A stretch of DNA of 64,000 bases from Tritrichomonas musculus (taxonomy: Eukaryota > Parabasalia > Tritrichomonadida > Tritrichomonadidae). Below are positions 53,510 to 63,826 of this stretch, piece by piece. Position 1 is the first letter of the stretch. Every line of letters begins with the position of its first letter. Position numbers and translations under genes: made by a program. The notes beneath the pieces were generated by a model. That model did not search any database, was not told where the DNA came from, and saw only the letters and a list, made by a program, of their open reading frames with translations. Where the stretch lies: NCBI GenBank assembly GCA_039105265.1, contig JAPFFF010000014.1, positions 3,224,001 through 3,288,000 of the forward strand. Reading direction: 5' to 3'.

Positions 53510-55663
53510 TTAATGATCGAATAGGTTTTTGATTTGATCTGTTTTCGCATAGTCGATTGGCTTTTTACATAAATTTTCAAAAATAAAATCATTAAAAAAA
53601 ATTATTTAGAATTTGGTTAATAATGTAAATATGAATTTTATCTTTAACATTAACATCAATTCTTTTCGTATGTAACAAAAGCTGAATGATTTCTATATTG
53701 CCTTTTTGAACAGCAGCACTTAAAACTGTTTTATGGAAAACAAAAAGCTTGAAATGCTATAAATAAATGATGATTTTAATTATATTAAAAGCACAATATA
53801 TAATTGTATTTAATGATTGGATTATTAATTCTATTAAAATTCGATTTGTTAGAATTTCATTTAATTTTTTGAATGTGAATTCTATTGAATTCTTTGAATT
53901 TGAATATCATTGAATTTTTTTATTTCAAATTTTATTGAATTTTTTCTTTTTAATTTTATTTTAATAATTGATTTTAAAATCACATAAAAAAGATTTTAAT
54001 AGAAACATAGCATATATTAACATCAAGATTATCTTTTGATAGTAAAAGTCTGACAATTTCTGTATCTCCTATTTCAACTGCCAAATACAGAGCTGGTATA
54101 TGAATATATAATGCATAATTTTATTTAAATATTTAAATCTAAATTTCATTAATATATATGATTTCAAAACTTTATTGAAAAAAATTGATTTTGAATGATA
54201 TTCAAATATTTGAATAAGAATTGTATTGAATTATTGAATATGAATTGAATTAAATTTATTTTTTTTCAATTCCATTGAATTATTTAATTTTTCAACATCA
54301 TTAAATCATTTATTATTTAAATGTAATTGAATCATTCGATGTTGAATTGCATGAATTTTTGATTTTTGAATTTTATTGCATTTAAATGCAAATTTGATTT
54401 AAATATTTGAAGTCGAAATTTTGTTGAAAAATATGTTTTTGAATTCTATTTAAATAGAATTATTTTAAATTTTATGAATTACATCTTGGTTAAAATATAT
54501 GGGATATCAATATCAATTTTATTATTCGTCAATAAAAGATTGATGATTTCAAGATTTTTATTCTCAACGGCCAAAAATAATGGAGTTATATAAATTTTAT
54601 ATTGATACTTTATGAAAATTTTATGATTGAAAATTTCATGAAAAACATTCATTTTTTGAATTTTATCTGAATAATTTGTTTTAAAATCACATTCAATTTT
54701 GTAATTTCGAATTTCATTGAATTTTATTACTTGAAATTGTATGAAATTGTATAAATTTGAATTCTATTAAAATATTTGAGTTTGTATGTTCTCCATATTA
54801 TTGAAATATTTGAGAAAAAATTATTGTTATGTTAAATTGAATGATTTTGAATGTCATTAAATATTTTATTCAAATTTGATATAGTTGAATGATTTTAAAT
54901 TCTATTTGTAAAATAAATTTTTAACTTTATAAATGTATGTGAATTCAAAACGAATGGAATATTTACTTTAATTTTGTTATTTGCTAATAAAAACCTAATA
55001 ATTTCAGTATTCTCTTTCTCTACTGCCAAATAAATCGGTGTTTTATAATTTTTAAAAATTGAAAATTTTATTGAAATTGTTGATTTGTGATCCTATAAAT
55101 GCACTCAAATTTTGAATTATATTAAAGCAAAATGATGAATTTCATTTGAATCATTAAGTGTTGGAATTTCATTAAAATGTATGTGATTTAAAATTTGATT
55201 GAATCATATGATGATAAATTGCATTAATTTATATAATAGTGAATTAAATTGAATATTTAAATGTGAAATGTCATTGAAAATTTTGTTTGCAATTGCATCA
55301 AATTGTTTTATTTATGAATGTAATTCAATCATTTATTTTTGAATTTTATTAAATATATTTTAAGTAAAAACATATGGAATATTCACATTTATTTTATCAT
55401 TTGATAAAAGAAGTTTTATGATTTCAAGATTCTCTTTCTCAATGGCAGAATAAAGTGCTGTCTTATTATTTCAATGATAGAATTCCATTAAAGAACTGTA
55501 TATTGAATTTCATCAAATTGTTTTATTTTGAAATTTCGTTGAAATAATAAAATTGAAATATCTTTGAAGGCTGCATTTTGAGTGTCATTTAAAGAATTAA
55601 TTTTGAACTTCATTGGAATTTTTATTGTTTTTAAAATTTGATTGAAATAATCAATTTTGAATT
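53510..55663 (-). pseudogene. Separated ankyrin modules downstream of the BRCT protein (decayed array or exons)
   Basis: Five ankyrin modules and a C-terminal tail can be read on the minus strand, each in a locally intact frame: about 55370-55470 (NKTALYSAIEKENLEIIKLL), 54950-55050 (YKTPIYLAVEKENTEIIRFL), 54498-54597 (ITPLFLAVENKNLEIINLLL), 54006-54104 (PALYLAVEIGDTEIVRLLLS), 53640-53738 (KTVLSAAVQKGNIEIIQLLL) and a tail 53510-53592 (KKPIDYAKTDQIKNLFDH then TAA). The spacers of about 220-405 bases consist of AT-rich degenerate AATTCAATGAAATTC-type repeats with stops. The modules sit in the right order and orientation after the BRCT frame. Either this is a repeat array broken by expansions of spacer DNA, or the modules are exons of one gene. 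I see no shared GT..AG borders, so exons are not proven. Confidence 0.6.
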
Positions 55664-57931
55664 TTATTGAAATATTTTTCTTTTTTCAATTCTATTTATG
55701 TTAATATCAATTTCTTTTTCTTTCAAAAGAATATCAACTAAAGTATAATGATCATATTCACATAAGAAGCCGAATGAAGATTCGTTGATTGATATGAAGG
55801 GCATGAAAGCATAATTATGATATTTTATGCATTGAATGAAATTCTGTGAATTTATATTGTGATTTGAAATAACATATTTCAATAAATAATTTGAGACATC
55901 AAGATGATGGCATTTAATTGACTCAATGAAAACTTTTTTGTATCCATTTGAATTGTTATTCGCACCAATGCCTGAATTCATAATTAAAGAAGAAAATGAT
56001 TCACTTTTTGGTTTTATATTATGTTCTTCCAAAGCATGAATTATTTCAGCATTTTTGCCATGAATTGCAAAAGGCCATAATGATGGTGTTAATTTTGAAT
56101 TATTCATTTTCAAATAATTAAATATTTGAATAGAACCGTAAAATGATGCATATTGAATTAATGTCAATTGTTTTTTAATCAAAAATGGATTTGTTTCATA
56201 GATTGATTGTTTAATTGTTGTATTCAATGAGATGTTGTTTTTATTAACATATGAAATGAATTCTTTAATCATGTCTTTTTGAATGAATTTGCAGATAAAT
56301 GAGTCATTCTCGCCTATTTTCCTTTTTTCATTAAAATTTTTAGGCAAATTTGAATTGATTTCGTTGATCCAATCATTGCTTACTTCTTCATTCTCTTTGA
56401 TTTTTATTATTTCATTTAAAAATGGCTTGATTTCTGGTGCTAAATATTGCGGATATTTCGCTTTTATAAATTTGCGTGTTGTCATTCTTTTTGCAATTGA
56501 TAAGTCAATTGTCATTATTCGTTCTTCAATGAGAAATAGGAGAATTCGTTTGTTGCTTTTGAAAATGTTGAAGATTTCGAAATTTGTGAAATATTTTTGA
56601 ATGTCGTTTTTGAACAAATTTATTATTTTTTCAATTTTGAGGAAAAAGTCAGCGCAACGAAAATGGTTGTTCGCAATCTTTGTTACAAGATGAAGCAAAT
56701 CTGTCAAGTCATGTTTATTCGCTGATATTTTTTGGTTCTCAATGGAATGAATCAACAGTTGGAAATTCTCTTCAGCGTTATTTTGTGAATCATCAAGAAA
56801 AGAGAGAATCTTTATCTGCAAGTCTTTTCTCTTTTCGATAAATTCTTTGATAGAAGGCAACTGGTCAGGTTGCTTGTTTGCAGAAAAAACAAAGGATTCA
56901 TTGTTACTTGGAATTTTAATGGATTCTTGAGTTGTTGTTGGAATAATAAAAGGTGAATTGGTTGCTGGAATTTGGCTTGTTTGATTATTTGTTGGAAATT
57001 TAAAGGATTTATTAGTGGAAGGAATTTGATTTGCTTGGTTATTTGGTTGATTCTGACTGGTTTGATTTGCTGTTGGAAATTTAAAGGATGCATTAGTTGT
57101 CTGAATTTGGCTAGTTTGATCATTCGTTGGAAAAACAAAGGATTTGCTAGTTGCTGGAATTTGGTCTGCTTGTGGAAATTTAAATAATGCATTAGCTGTC
57201 TGACTTTGGCTAGCTTGGTTTGTTTGTGGAAATTTAAAGAGTGCATTAGCTGAGGAAATTTGATTAGCTTGGTTATTTTCTTGGATTTGGCTATCCTGAC
57301 TATTTGTTGGAAATTTAAATGAGGCATTAGTTGTTGGAATTTGATTAGTTTGATTGGTTGTTGGAATTTGATTGGTTTGATTGGTTGTTGGAATTTGACA
57401 AGATTGATTGGTTGTTGGAATTTGATTAGCTTGATTAGTTGTTGGAATTTGACAAGATTGATTAGTTGTTGGAATTTGATGGGTTTGATTAGTTGTTGGA
57501 ATTTGATTAGCTTGGTTAGTTGCTACGTTTTTATTGGTTTCGTTTGTTGAAGCATAAATTGAATCTTGAGTTGTCGTGGATTGGTTTGGATTGGTGCTGT
57601 TGATAAATGCAAAGAATCCTTCTTGATCAGTAATTGGGAGACCTTTTTTCTCAGCGTCTAACAACTTTCTTGAAGTCAATTCTTCGTAGCCGCGAATAAC
57701 AATATTTGTTTGCTTTGTGACTGTTGTCCCAAATGTGCCACCATATTTCTCTATTATTCCTTTTGCTTGTGCTCTTGTCATTGCTGGAAGGGTGCCAGTA
57801 AGAGCAAATGATATACCAGATAAACAATTATCTGCCCCAACAGGAACGGGCATCAGTTTAAGGCGAGAAAGATTGGCTTGTTGGTAGGCAGAATCATGTG
57901 CTTTAGCAAATAGATGTATCTTACTAGCCAT
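55664..57931 (-). CDS. BRCT-domain protein with TTNQ repeats and ankyrin-type C-terminus
   Basis: The open frame has 755 residues. Residues 36-112 are a BRCT domain of RFC1/DNA-ligase type (LSGISFALTGTLPAMTRAQA, YGGTFGTTVTKQTNIVIRG, GLPITDQEGFFAFI), a phosphopeptide- or DNA-end-binding module. Residues about 120-350 are a Gln/Asn/Thr-rich array (IPTTNQTNQ, FKFPTNNQTSQ). From about 355 to 735 the sequence resembles the helical region that precedes ankyrin repeats in trichomonad ankyrin proteins (RKDLQIKILSFLDD, LLFLIEERIMTIDL), and the last 40 residues are one ankyrin unit (YTLVDILLKEKEIDININ). The final nine residues before the stop belong to AT-rich spacer sequence, so the frame probably does not end where the ancestral protein did; further ankyrin modules follow downstream. 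BRCT fused to ankyrin is unusual. A TCATA initiator-like box lies about 20 bases upstream. Confidence 0.8.
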   Translation of the reverse strand: MASKIHLFAKAHDSAYQQANLSRLKLMPVPVGADNCLSGISFALTGTLPAMTRAQAKGIIEKYGGTFGTTVTKQTNIVIRGYEELTSRKLLDAEKKGLPITDQEGFFAFINSTNPNQSTTTQDSIYASTNETNKNVATNQANQIPTTNQTHQIPTTNQSCQIPTTNQANQIPTTNQSCQIPTTNQTNQIPTTNQTNQIPTTNASFKFPTNSQDSQIQENNQANQISSANALFKFPQTNQASQSQTANALFKFPQADQIPATSKSFVFPTNDQTSQIQTTNASFKFPTANQTSQNQPNNQANQIPSTNKSFKFPTNNQTSQIPATNSPFIIPTTTQESIKIPSNNESFVFSANKQPDQLPSIKEFIEKRKDLQIKILSFLDDSQNNAEENFQLLIHSIENQKISANKHDLTDLLHLVTKIANNHFRCADFFLKIEKIINLFKNDIQKYFTNFEIFNIFKSNKRILLFLIEERIMTIDLSIAKRMTTRKFIKAKYPQYLAPEIKPFLNEIIKIKENEEVSNDWINEINSNLPKNFNEKRKIGENDSFICKFIQKDMIKEFISYVNKNNISLNTTIKQSIYETNPFLIKKQLTLIQYASFYGSIQIFNYLKMNNSKLTPSLWPFAIHGKNAEIIHALEEHNIKPKSESFSSLIMNSGIGANNNSNGYKKVFIESIKCHHLDVSNYLLKYVISNHNINSQNFIQCIKYHNYAFMPFISINESSFGFLCEYDHYTLVDILLKEKEIDININRIEKRKIFQ

Positions 57932-58309
57932 CTTATATTATAAAAGAGTATGAAAAGAAAGTTTTGGACCTTAACTCAAAATATAAATAAATTTAACAGT
58001 ATCGTATTATATATTTAAAATAAATGCTAAATATTGTTACTAATAAATTTTAAAATAAGTTAAAATACATTTCAAATAACAAGATATAGTTGTATATAAC
58101 AAATTGAATAAATTTGAATGATAGGAGGTGTAACGATAGAAAATTTTCATTAAATTTAGATAAATAATCAAATATCTATAGGATTTCCTTGAAAAGTATA
58201 TCGTTAAAATGCATACTAAAAACTATAAATAAAAAATGAATTCAATTGATCAAAAGTCTACCAGAAGTCGAGTATTCACTTTTTAAATATCTGAAGCTCT
58301 GTTTGAATC
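57932..58309. promoter_or_regulatory. Divergent spacer between the BRCT gene and the 58.3-kb gene
   Basis: A coding-strand TCATA (plus-strand 57949-57953) suits the BRCT gene as initiator, and TTAAGGTCCAAAA lies just upstream of it, recalling TTAAGGTCAAATA of the Rab gene. TCACT near 58276-58280 could serve the plus-strand gene at 58310 but is about 30 bases away from its ATG. Confidence 0.35.
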
Positions 58310-58834
58310 ATGATTATAAAAGATTCCAAAATTCTTCGTAAATTAGATTATAACGACCAAGGATTAATTAATGCTAATATAACCAAAAACAAACTTGGTA
58401 TTTCATCAAAAGACGATGAATTTGCTAAAGAACAAGGAGAAACTCTATACACTATATTAGAAGAAATAGTAGATATGCCAAACAATGATAAACATTTTGT
58501 CGAACAAAAATTACAGCCAATTATTGATATTTATTATAAACATTATGGTGATGGAACAGATAGAGAAATGTGCAATGATCAAATTATAGATGATTATATC
58601 AAAGATAGTAATAATCTTGAGATAGAGATTCCACGAAAAACTCAATTTACTAGTGATGAATTGACTTTATTTTTAAAGAATCTTTATTCACAACAACTTA
58701 TTGATATAGAAGATGATTTGGATGAAGAATATGAATATTCGGCTCTGAAGAAAACGATTCTCAAAAAAAAGAAAAAGAATAAAAAGTCCAAAAGATTATT
58801 TTTTGGGAAAATGATGACAATCAATTTATTTTAG
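58310..58834 (+). pseudogene. Unrecognised acidic/lysine-rich protein, first part of a gene split over two frames
   Basis: The 174-codon frame begins MIIKDSKILRKLDYNDQG, is acidic in the middle (DIEDDLDEEYEYS) and ends in a Lys-rich stretch coded by an A-rich run. Coding-like sequence goes on at once in another frame (next entry), so the gene looks broken once near the join, or the assembly has a base error in the A-rich run. No domain is recognised. The flanking DNA to the right is transposase sequence, so the gene could be element-borne or host; undecided. Confidence 0.45.
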
Positions 58835-59253
58835 GAATTTACGATTGGAAAGAAAAAGTAGTTTTAGATGATGCAAAAAAGATTATTCAAAAAATACAAA
58901 ATAATGTTTTTAATGATGAAAAGCAATTAAATTATAGGAAAACAAAAGGAGGAATTGTGGACTTGAAAATAATATTTTATCGTGACTTTATTCGTGAATA
59001 CGTTTCAAAAGATGCCAAAAAAGGAAAAAAGAGAGAATTTATTAATTCATTCATTAAAGATATGAAAGATCCTGAAAAAATATGGGATATGATTGAAAAA
59101 ATAGCCGACAAAATTAAGCTAAGGATTATCAAAAAAGAGCCAATACAAAAATCGGAGGATGAAATAGCTCTTGGAGAAGTTCCAGGTAAATTTTTTGTCT
59201 CATATGATACTCTTTTCCGTTTAATAATACAAGAACTATCATACACAAAATAG
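58835..59253 (+). pseudogene. Unrecognised protein, second part in another frame
   Basis: Coding-like sequence with Ile/Lys/Asp-rich helices (VDLKIIFYRDFIREYVSKDA, WDMIEKIADKIKLRIIKKEP) ends LIIQELSYTK and a TAG stop at 59251-59253. It lies in a different frame from the preceding part and has the same composition. Family unknown. Confidence 0.45.
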
Positions 59254-59273
59254 TTTCATCTGAAACTTTTTGA

Positions 59274-60345
59274 ATAGACTTTCGTAATCCTCCTTTATTC
59301 AAATCTTGTCCATATTTTAAGTATTCTTTCTTCGGAGACTCACTTAGTTTTTCAAAATTTCTTATTAAATTGAATTCAAAGTACTGTCCAAACTATCAAT
59401 ATTCTAAAAAAGTTTCGAAAAGAACAGTTCAGCTTTATCTTAACAATGAGAAATTTAATGTAAAGAAAGAATCATTTGCTTCATCTAACCGTAATAGTAT
59501 TAGTTTACGTATTTATCGTGTAGCTTTGTATAAGATAATTGAAAAAACACTTCAAAATTCTAAAAAAGTTTCGAAAAGAACAGTTCAGCTTTATCTTAAC
59601 AATGAGAAATTTAATGTAAAGAAAGAATCATTTGCTTCATCTAACCGTAATAGTATTAGCTTACGTATTTATCGTGTAGCTTTGTATAAGATAATTGAAA
59701 AAAACACTTCAAAATGAAAATACACTCATTGCATTTGTTGATGAAGCTTCTGTAACCACATGTGAAGGTCGAGCAAATGGAAAATCATATGCAGCAATTA
59801 CTCTTTTATTAAATGTTCTTCTTTCTAAAGTTCATGTCACAATTGTGGCAATAGTAATTCCATGTTATGGTGTTTTGTATAAATTCATAGAAAATGCTTG
59901 TACTGGAGATGAATATACACTATTCCTTAAAGAAGCTCTGCTTTTTATTCGTTAATATATCTGTAATAAAGATACAGAAATAGCAATAATAGAAGATAAT
60001 TGTCCAATACATTCAACAGACGAAGTTGAGCAAAAAATTCAAGAATTGAAAATAGCGTTATTACCAATAGTTCCATATAGTCCTTGTTTAAACGAATGTG
60101 CTGAAGGATATTTTGGTTTTTGTAAATCTAAAAGTATTATGACATCTATCCAAAATGGAGAAATTGCTTCCAAATGTGAGATTGAGAACAATTGGTTGTT
60201 TATAAATAATAATTATATTGATGATTCAAAAATGGTTTCTTTATTCAAAGAATGGAAATCACGAATGAAAACATGCAAAGAAGGGAAGCCAATAATTGTC
60301 TTTCCCATCAAAAGAAATATACTAATACTTAGAGGTCACAGTTGA
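59274..60345 (+). mobile_element. Broken Tc1/mariner-type (DDE_3) transposase gene
   Basis: An N-terminal part (59274-59717) holds YSKKVSKRTVQLYLNNEKFN and a helical stretch, duplicated in tandem. The catalytic part runs in another frame from about 59695: AFVDEASVTTCEGRANG carries the first Asp, IIEDNCPIHSTDEVEQKI the second Asp (DN..HS form) and PYSPCLNECAEGYFGF the Glu, the typical DDE_3 signature of the Tc1/mariner/IS630 group. An in-frame TAA at 59953-59955 cuts the catalytic part and the N-terminal part is frameshifted relative to it, so at least two breaks make it inactive. No clear TIR pair was found around it; the left end may lie just after 59253. The 29.5-kb remnant carries a different N-terminal sequence. 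Confidence 0.8.
59401..59713 (+). repeat. Tandem duplication of 156 bp within the transposase
   Basis: Unit one (59401-59556) and unit two (59557-59713) differ by one T/C change and one extra A in a homopolymer. The unit is 52 codons, so the duplication kept the frame of the helix-turn-helix region until the extra A. Confidence 0.95.
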
Positions 60346-60508
60346 TAGAATTCAGAGCATTTGAAATTGATAAAAATTAATAAATTTAAGTAAAATTATT
60401 TTAATATCACTACTAAATACTAAAAATTACATAAATAAATGTAAAATACTGTTTTTTTTATTTTAATAAATATTGTACATTCAATGATATATATATATAT
60501 ATAAGAGC

Positions 60509-60839
60509 AACTTGCATATTGTTCGTCGCAACTTGCACACTGTTCGACGCAAAAAAAAAAAATACTTTTTTTTTTCAACTTGCATATTGTTCGGCGTGAC
60601 GCTGGTAACCGTTTTTTTTTTTATAAATGAAAATATCTTGAGTAAATAGTTAGCTTTTTCAAATATAATTTAATTTATAGAATATATAATTTATGCAAAT
60701 TATATATATGTTTATAATCTTAAAAATCAAAAATTCACTTGTATATTGTTTGGAACCGACCAGATATAAAACGGTTTTTTCCATTTTGTTTGGCGCCGTA
60801 TTCCAATTTTTAACGGTCACTTGCATATTGTTCGGCGCG
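60509..60839. repeat. Array of ACTTGCATATTGTTCGGCG motifs (left part)
   Basis: Copies in the same orientation lie at 60509-60529, 60530-60550, 60577-60598, 60737-60757 (diverged) and 60819-60839, with a half copy TTTTGTTTGGCGCCG at 60784-60798. Two are directly adjacent. AACCGTTTTTT, AAACGGTTTTTT and TTAACGGTCACTTG strings recur beside them. The GC-rich TTCGGCGC core stands out in AT-rich DNA. Two further copies lie beyond the inverted-repeat element at 63582-63625. Confidence 0.85.
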
Positions 60840-60938
60840 TTGCGAGAAAAAAACGTAATTAAAAAAAAATTGAGAGGAAAAAATGATATGATAAAAATTG
60901 AATAAGAAAAAATTAAACTTATTCAATTTAAACTTTTT

Positions 60939-63541
60939 AGAGGTGCGAGAGCTAAAATAACGTATTTTTTTTAATTTAATTTATATTTATCTCCATAAAT
61001 AAAAAATATTTTTCAAAAACAATTTCAAAATTATTGAAATATATAGTTGGTGGAAAAAACTGCGTTTTGAGGACAAAACTATGTTTTCTCGATGAATATT
61101 CAATATTTTTTAATAAAAGTTATATATAATCGCATTTCATATTAATATAAATCTATATACAGGTTTTTATCAATTTTATTGAACTTAAGCTTTGATAATA
61201 TTATAATAAAAATTATTTTATAACATCAACATTTTTTTAATATTTCCTAATTTTTAAATTATCGCTTGGATATACCATAAAATGGATAAAATATTTTTTA
61301 ACAAATGTTGTTCAGTAAGGAAAAAAAATCGATTTTTTAAAGATTTTTTAATATTCACTTCACCTCTATAATTCTTTTTATATCACATTTCAGTTTTTAT
61401 ATAGGAAAATGGCTTTTTAAAAACGCATTTTCATTTCATTAAAACATATTATTGTTTAATTAAATCCTGCTAATACTTTATTGATAAAATAAAATTTCTG
61501 AAAAGTTATTTTTTTAAAAAAATTTTAGTTGAAATTAAATTTTTTTTCTTTTGAGATTCTAAATGAAACAAAAAATCATTTTCCTCGATATATCTAAATA
61601 ATTATCATTATTAACAAAATAAATATTATATACCATTCTATTAAAATAATAAATAGAATGTTAAAATTATTATATCTTTAATAACCATCAAGTTATTCAT
61701 GCTAAAAAATACTTTCAAAAAAATTTGAAAAAACTAATTTTTCATAGGAAAAAAATAGTAAATTGCATTTTTTGAAGTGAAAATATTTATAATATCAAAT
61801 GTAACATGTATATTATAAATATTATAATCAAATATTGATTATGTCTAAAAATATTAGTGTTTTTTGAATATAAATTAAAACCAAGTTTTGTAAGAATTTT
61901 TTAAAAGAAATATTTAATATATTTAATATTTATGATAACATTACATGTCAATAATAAATATATATAGATAAATTTATATGATGACACTTGTTCCTTGAGA
62001 AAAGCACACAAAATTAATTTTTAATCATCTTCCCGAAAATGACAAATATAATATATTATTGAATGATAATATAATATTCATATTTATATTAGAATATTAT
62101 TCATTTCTACAAAAAATTAGATCAATTTAATTCTTTGGTAGAAAAAAAATAAAGTAGACTAATTTTAATTCTTCATCTTTTCAACCAAGTGATCTATAAA
62201 TGTTTCACCAGATTTGGCTATGTAAAAACATATAGATACCAATATTATATATATTTTATAATTGTTATACGAAGATTCCATATACATTATGTATAATCAA
62301 TGATATTTTTAACTAAAGTTTTAATTTAATTTCTAACATGAGGAAAGTAATTTACAGAGGATTTATTATTAGAATCTAATAATATATAATATGTAGATAT
62401 ATATTATATTAATAGTAAATTTGGTTGATAAATCTATCATAGTGAAATTTAAGTTGATAAAAAAAGTTATTAAAAAAAATATTAAAAACAATTTATCTTA
62501 ATATCAAAGGACTATTTCGTTAATTTTATTTTATCAATAAAGTATTAGCAGGATTTAATTAAACAATAATATGTTTTAATGAAATGAAAATGCGTTTTTA
62601 AAAAGCCATTTTCCTATATAAAAACTGAAATGTGATATAAAAAGAATTATAGAGGTGAAGTGAATATTAAAAAATCTTTAAAAAATCGATTTTTTTTCCT
62701 TACTGAACAACATTTGTTAAAAAATATTTTATCCATTTTATGGTATATCCAAGCGATAATTTAAAAATTAGGAAATATTAAAAAAATGTTGATGTTATAA
62801 AATAATTTTTATTATAATATTATCAAAGCTTAAGTTCAATAAAATTGATAAAAACCTGTATATAGATTTATATTAATATGAAATGCGATTATATATAACT
62901 TTTATTAAAAAATATTGAATATTCATCGAGAAAACATAGTTTTGTCCTCAAAACGCAGTTTTTTCCACCAACTATATAAGTATTATTTATAAAATATAAT
63001 CATTCATCATCACAAAATATTAAAAACAAAAGTTATTAACACCATCAAAAATCATAAAAAAATCAATTTAACAAAAGCATGATTTATGAATCAATTTATT
63101 AATCGTAAAAATAATTATAACAATAAATGATTAATAGTCTTTACTTATAAATTTAATAAACAAGTTATTGTGCAGAGCAGAAAATGAAAAGAAATGCTAT
63201 TAAAATTGAAAATATCGTCATATATCAATAATATAAGAGTTTTAACATATTCATTTATATTTTATACATATATAAAATATTAGGTTAAAATTTGACGCCT
63301 AAATTTTTGGCCAAGAATAAAATGAGATAATTCTAAAGTCATAAAAATAATATGACCAAAAATAAATTGAATTTTTATTTTATTTTGAATTAACTTATTC
63401 TCAATTTTTTAAAACATTCATATTTTATTCCCATCCAAAAATAATCCATTAATATTTTGTAATTTTATTTTAAGCATAAATATATATTTATTTTTAAAAT
63501 ATTAAAAAAATCTGATATATGTCCTCAGCTCTCGCACCTCT
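60939..63541. repeat. Outer 15-bp inverted repeat around the long-inverted-repeat element
   Basis: AGAGGTGCGAGAGCT at 60939-60953 and its exact complement AGCTCTCGCACCTCT at 63527-63541 enclose a 2.6-kb region that includes the 1.9-kb element. A GC-rich perfect 15-mer is unlikely by chance here. It may mark the ends of an older element into which the long-inverted-repeat element inserted. Confidence 0.75.
61040..62978. mobile_element. 1.94-kb element with perfect 457-bp terminal inverted repeats, non-coding
   Basis: The arms 61040-61496 and 62522-62978 are exact reverse complements over 457 bases in a line-by-line comparison, with no mismatch and no gap. The termini read TATATAGTTGGTGGAAAAAA and the complement. 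The 1025-base centre is AT-rich with no open frame of note on either strand. A TA or an ATATA-type target site is possible, but the palindromic TATATA at both ends makes the exact border ambiguous. It is a non-autonomous foldback-like or long-TIR DNA element; the parent family cannot be named from this copy. The identity of the arms points to a young insertion or to ongoing conversion between arms. It looks whole. Confidence 0.85.
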
Positions 63542-63581
63542 TCTCTATTGAATATCTATAGAAAAAATTAAACTTTTTGTT

Positions 63582-63625
63582 AATTTGCATATAGTTCGGC
63601 GCCGACTTGCATATTGAATGTAGCG
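63582..63625 (+). repeat. ACTTGCATATTGTTCGGCG motifs (right part)
   Basis: Two adjacent diverged copies, AATTTGCATATAGTTCGGCG and GACTTGCATATTGAATGTAG, have the same orientation as those at 60.5-60.8 kb, which suggests that one array was split by the elements in between. Confidence 0.75.
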
Positions 63626-63826
63626 ACCTATAACCTTACAAATACTCAACATTATAGTCGCCAGAAAAGGTCAAAACACTCAATATTAGGCCATTTATAG
63701 CCTTCAAAATATTAAAATGGTAGGGTTATTTAATAACAATCGAAATGTATCGAAGATATTAAATTGAAAACAATTTTTTGAAAATGCGAATAACTTTTTG
63801 AGAGGCATTGAATTTATCAATCTAAA

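Noticed and set aside
53510-55663. Canonical spliceosomal introns in the ankyrin spacers
   Set aside because: I looked for shared GT..AG or the Trichomonas GTATGT..ACTAACACACAG borders at each module edge and found none; kept only as an open question.
60693-60905. 70-codon frame in the motif array
   Set aside because: It is generated by the recurring TTGTTCGGCG motif and has no protein character.
61040-62978. Assignment of the long-inverted-repeat element to a virus-like (Polinton/Maverick) family
   Set aside because: Long inverted ends alone do not show this; there is no coding content and no clear 6-bp target duplication, so the family is left open.
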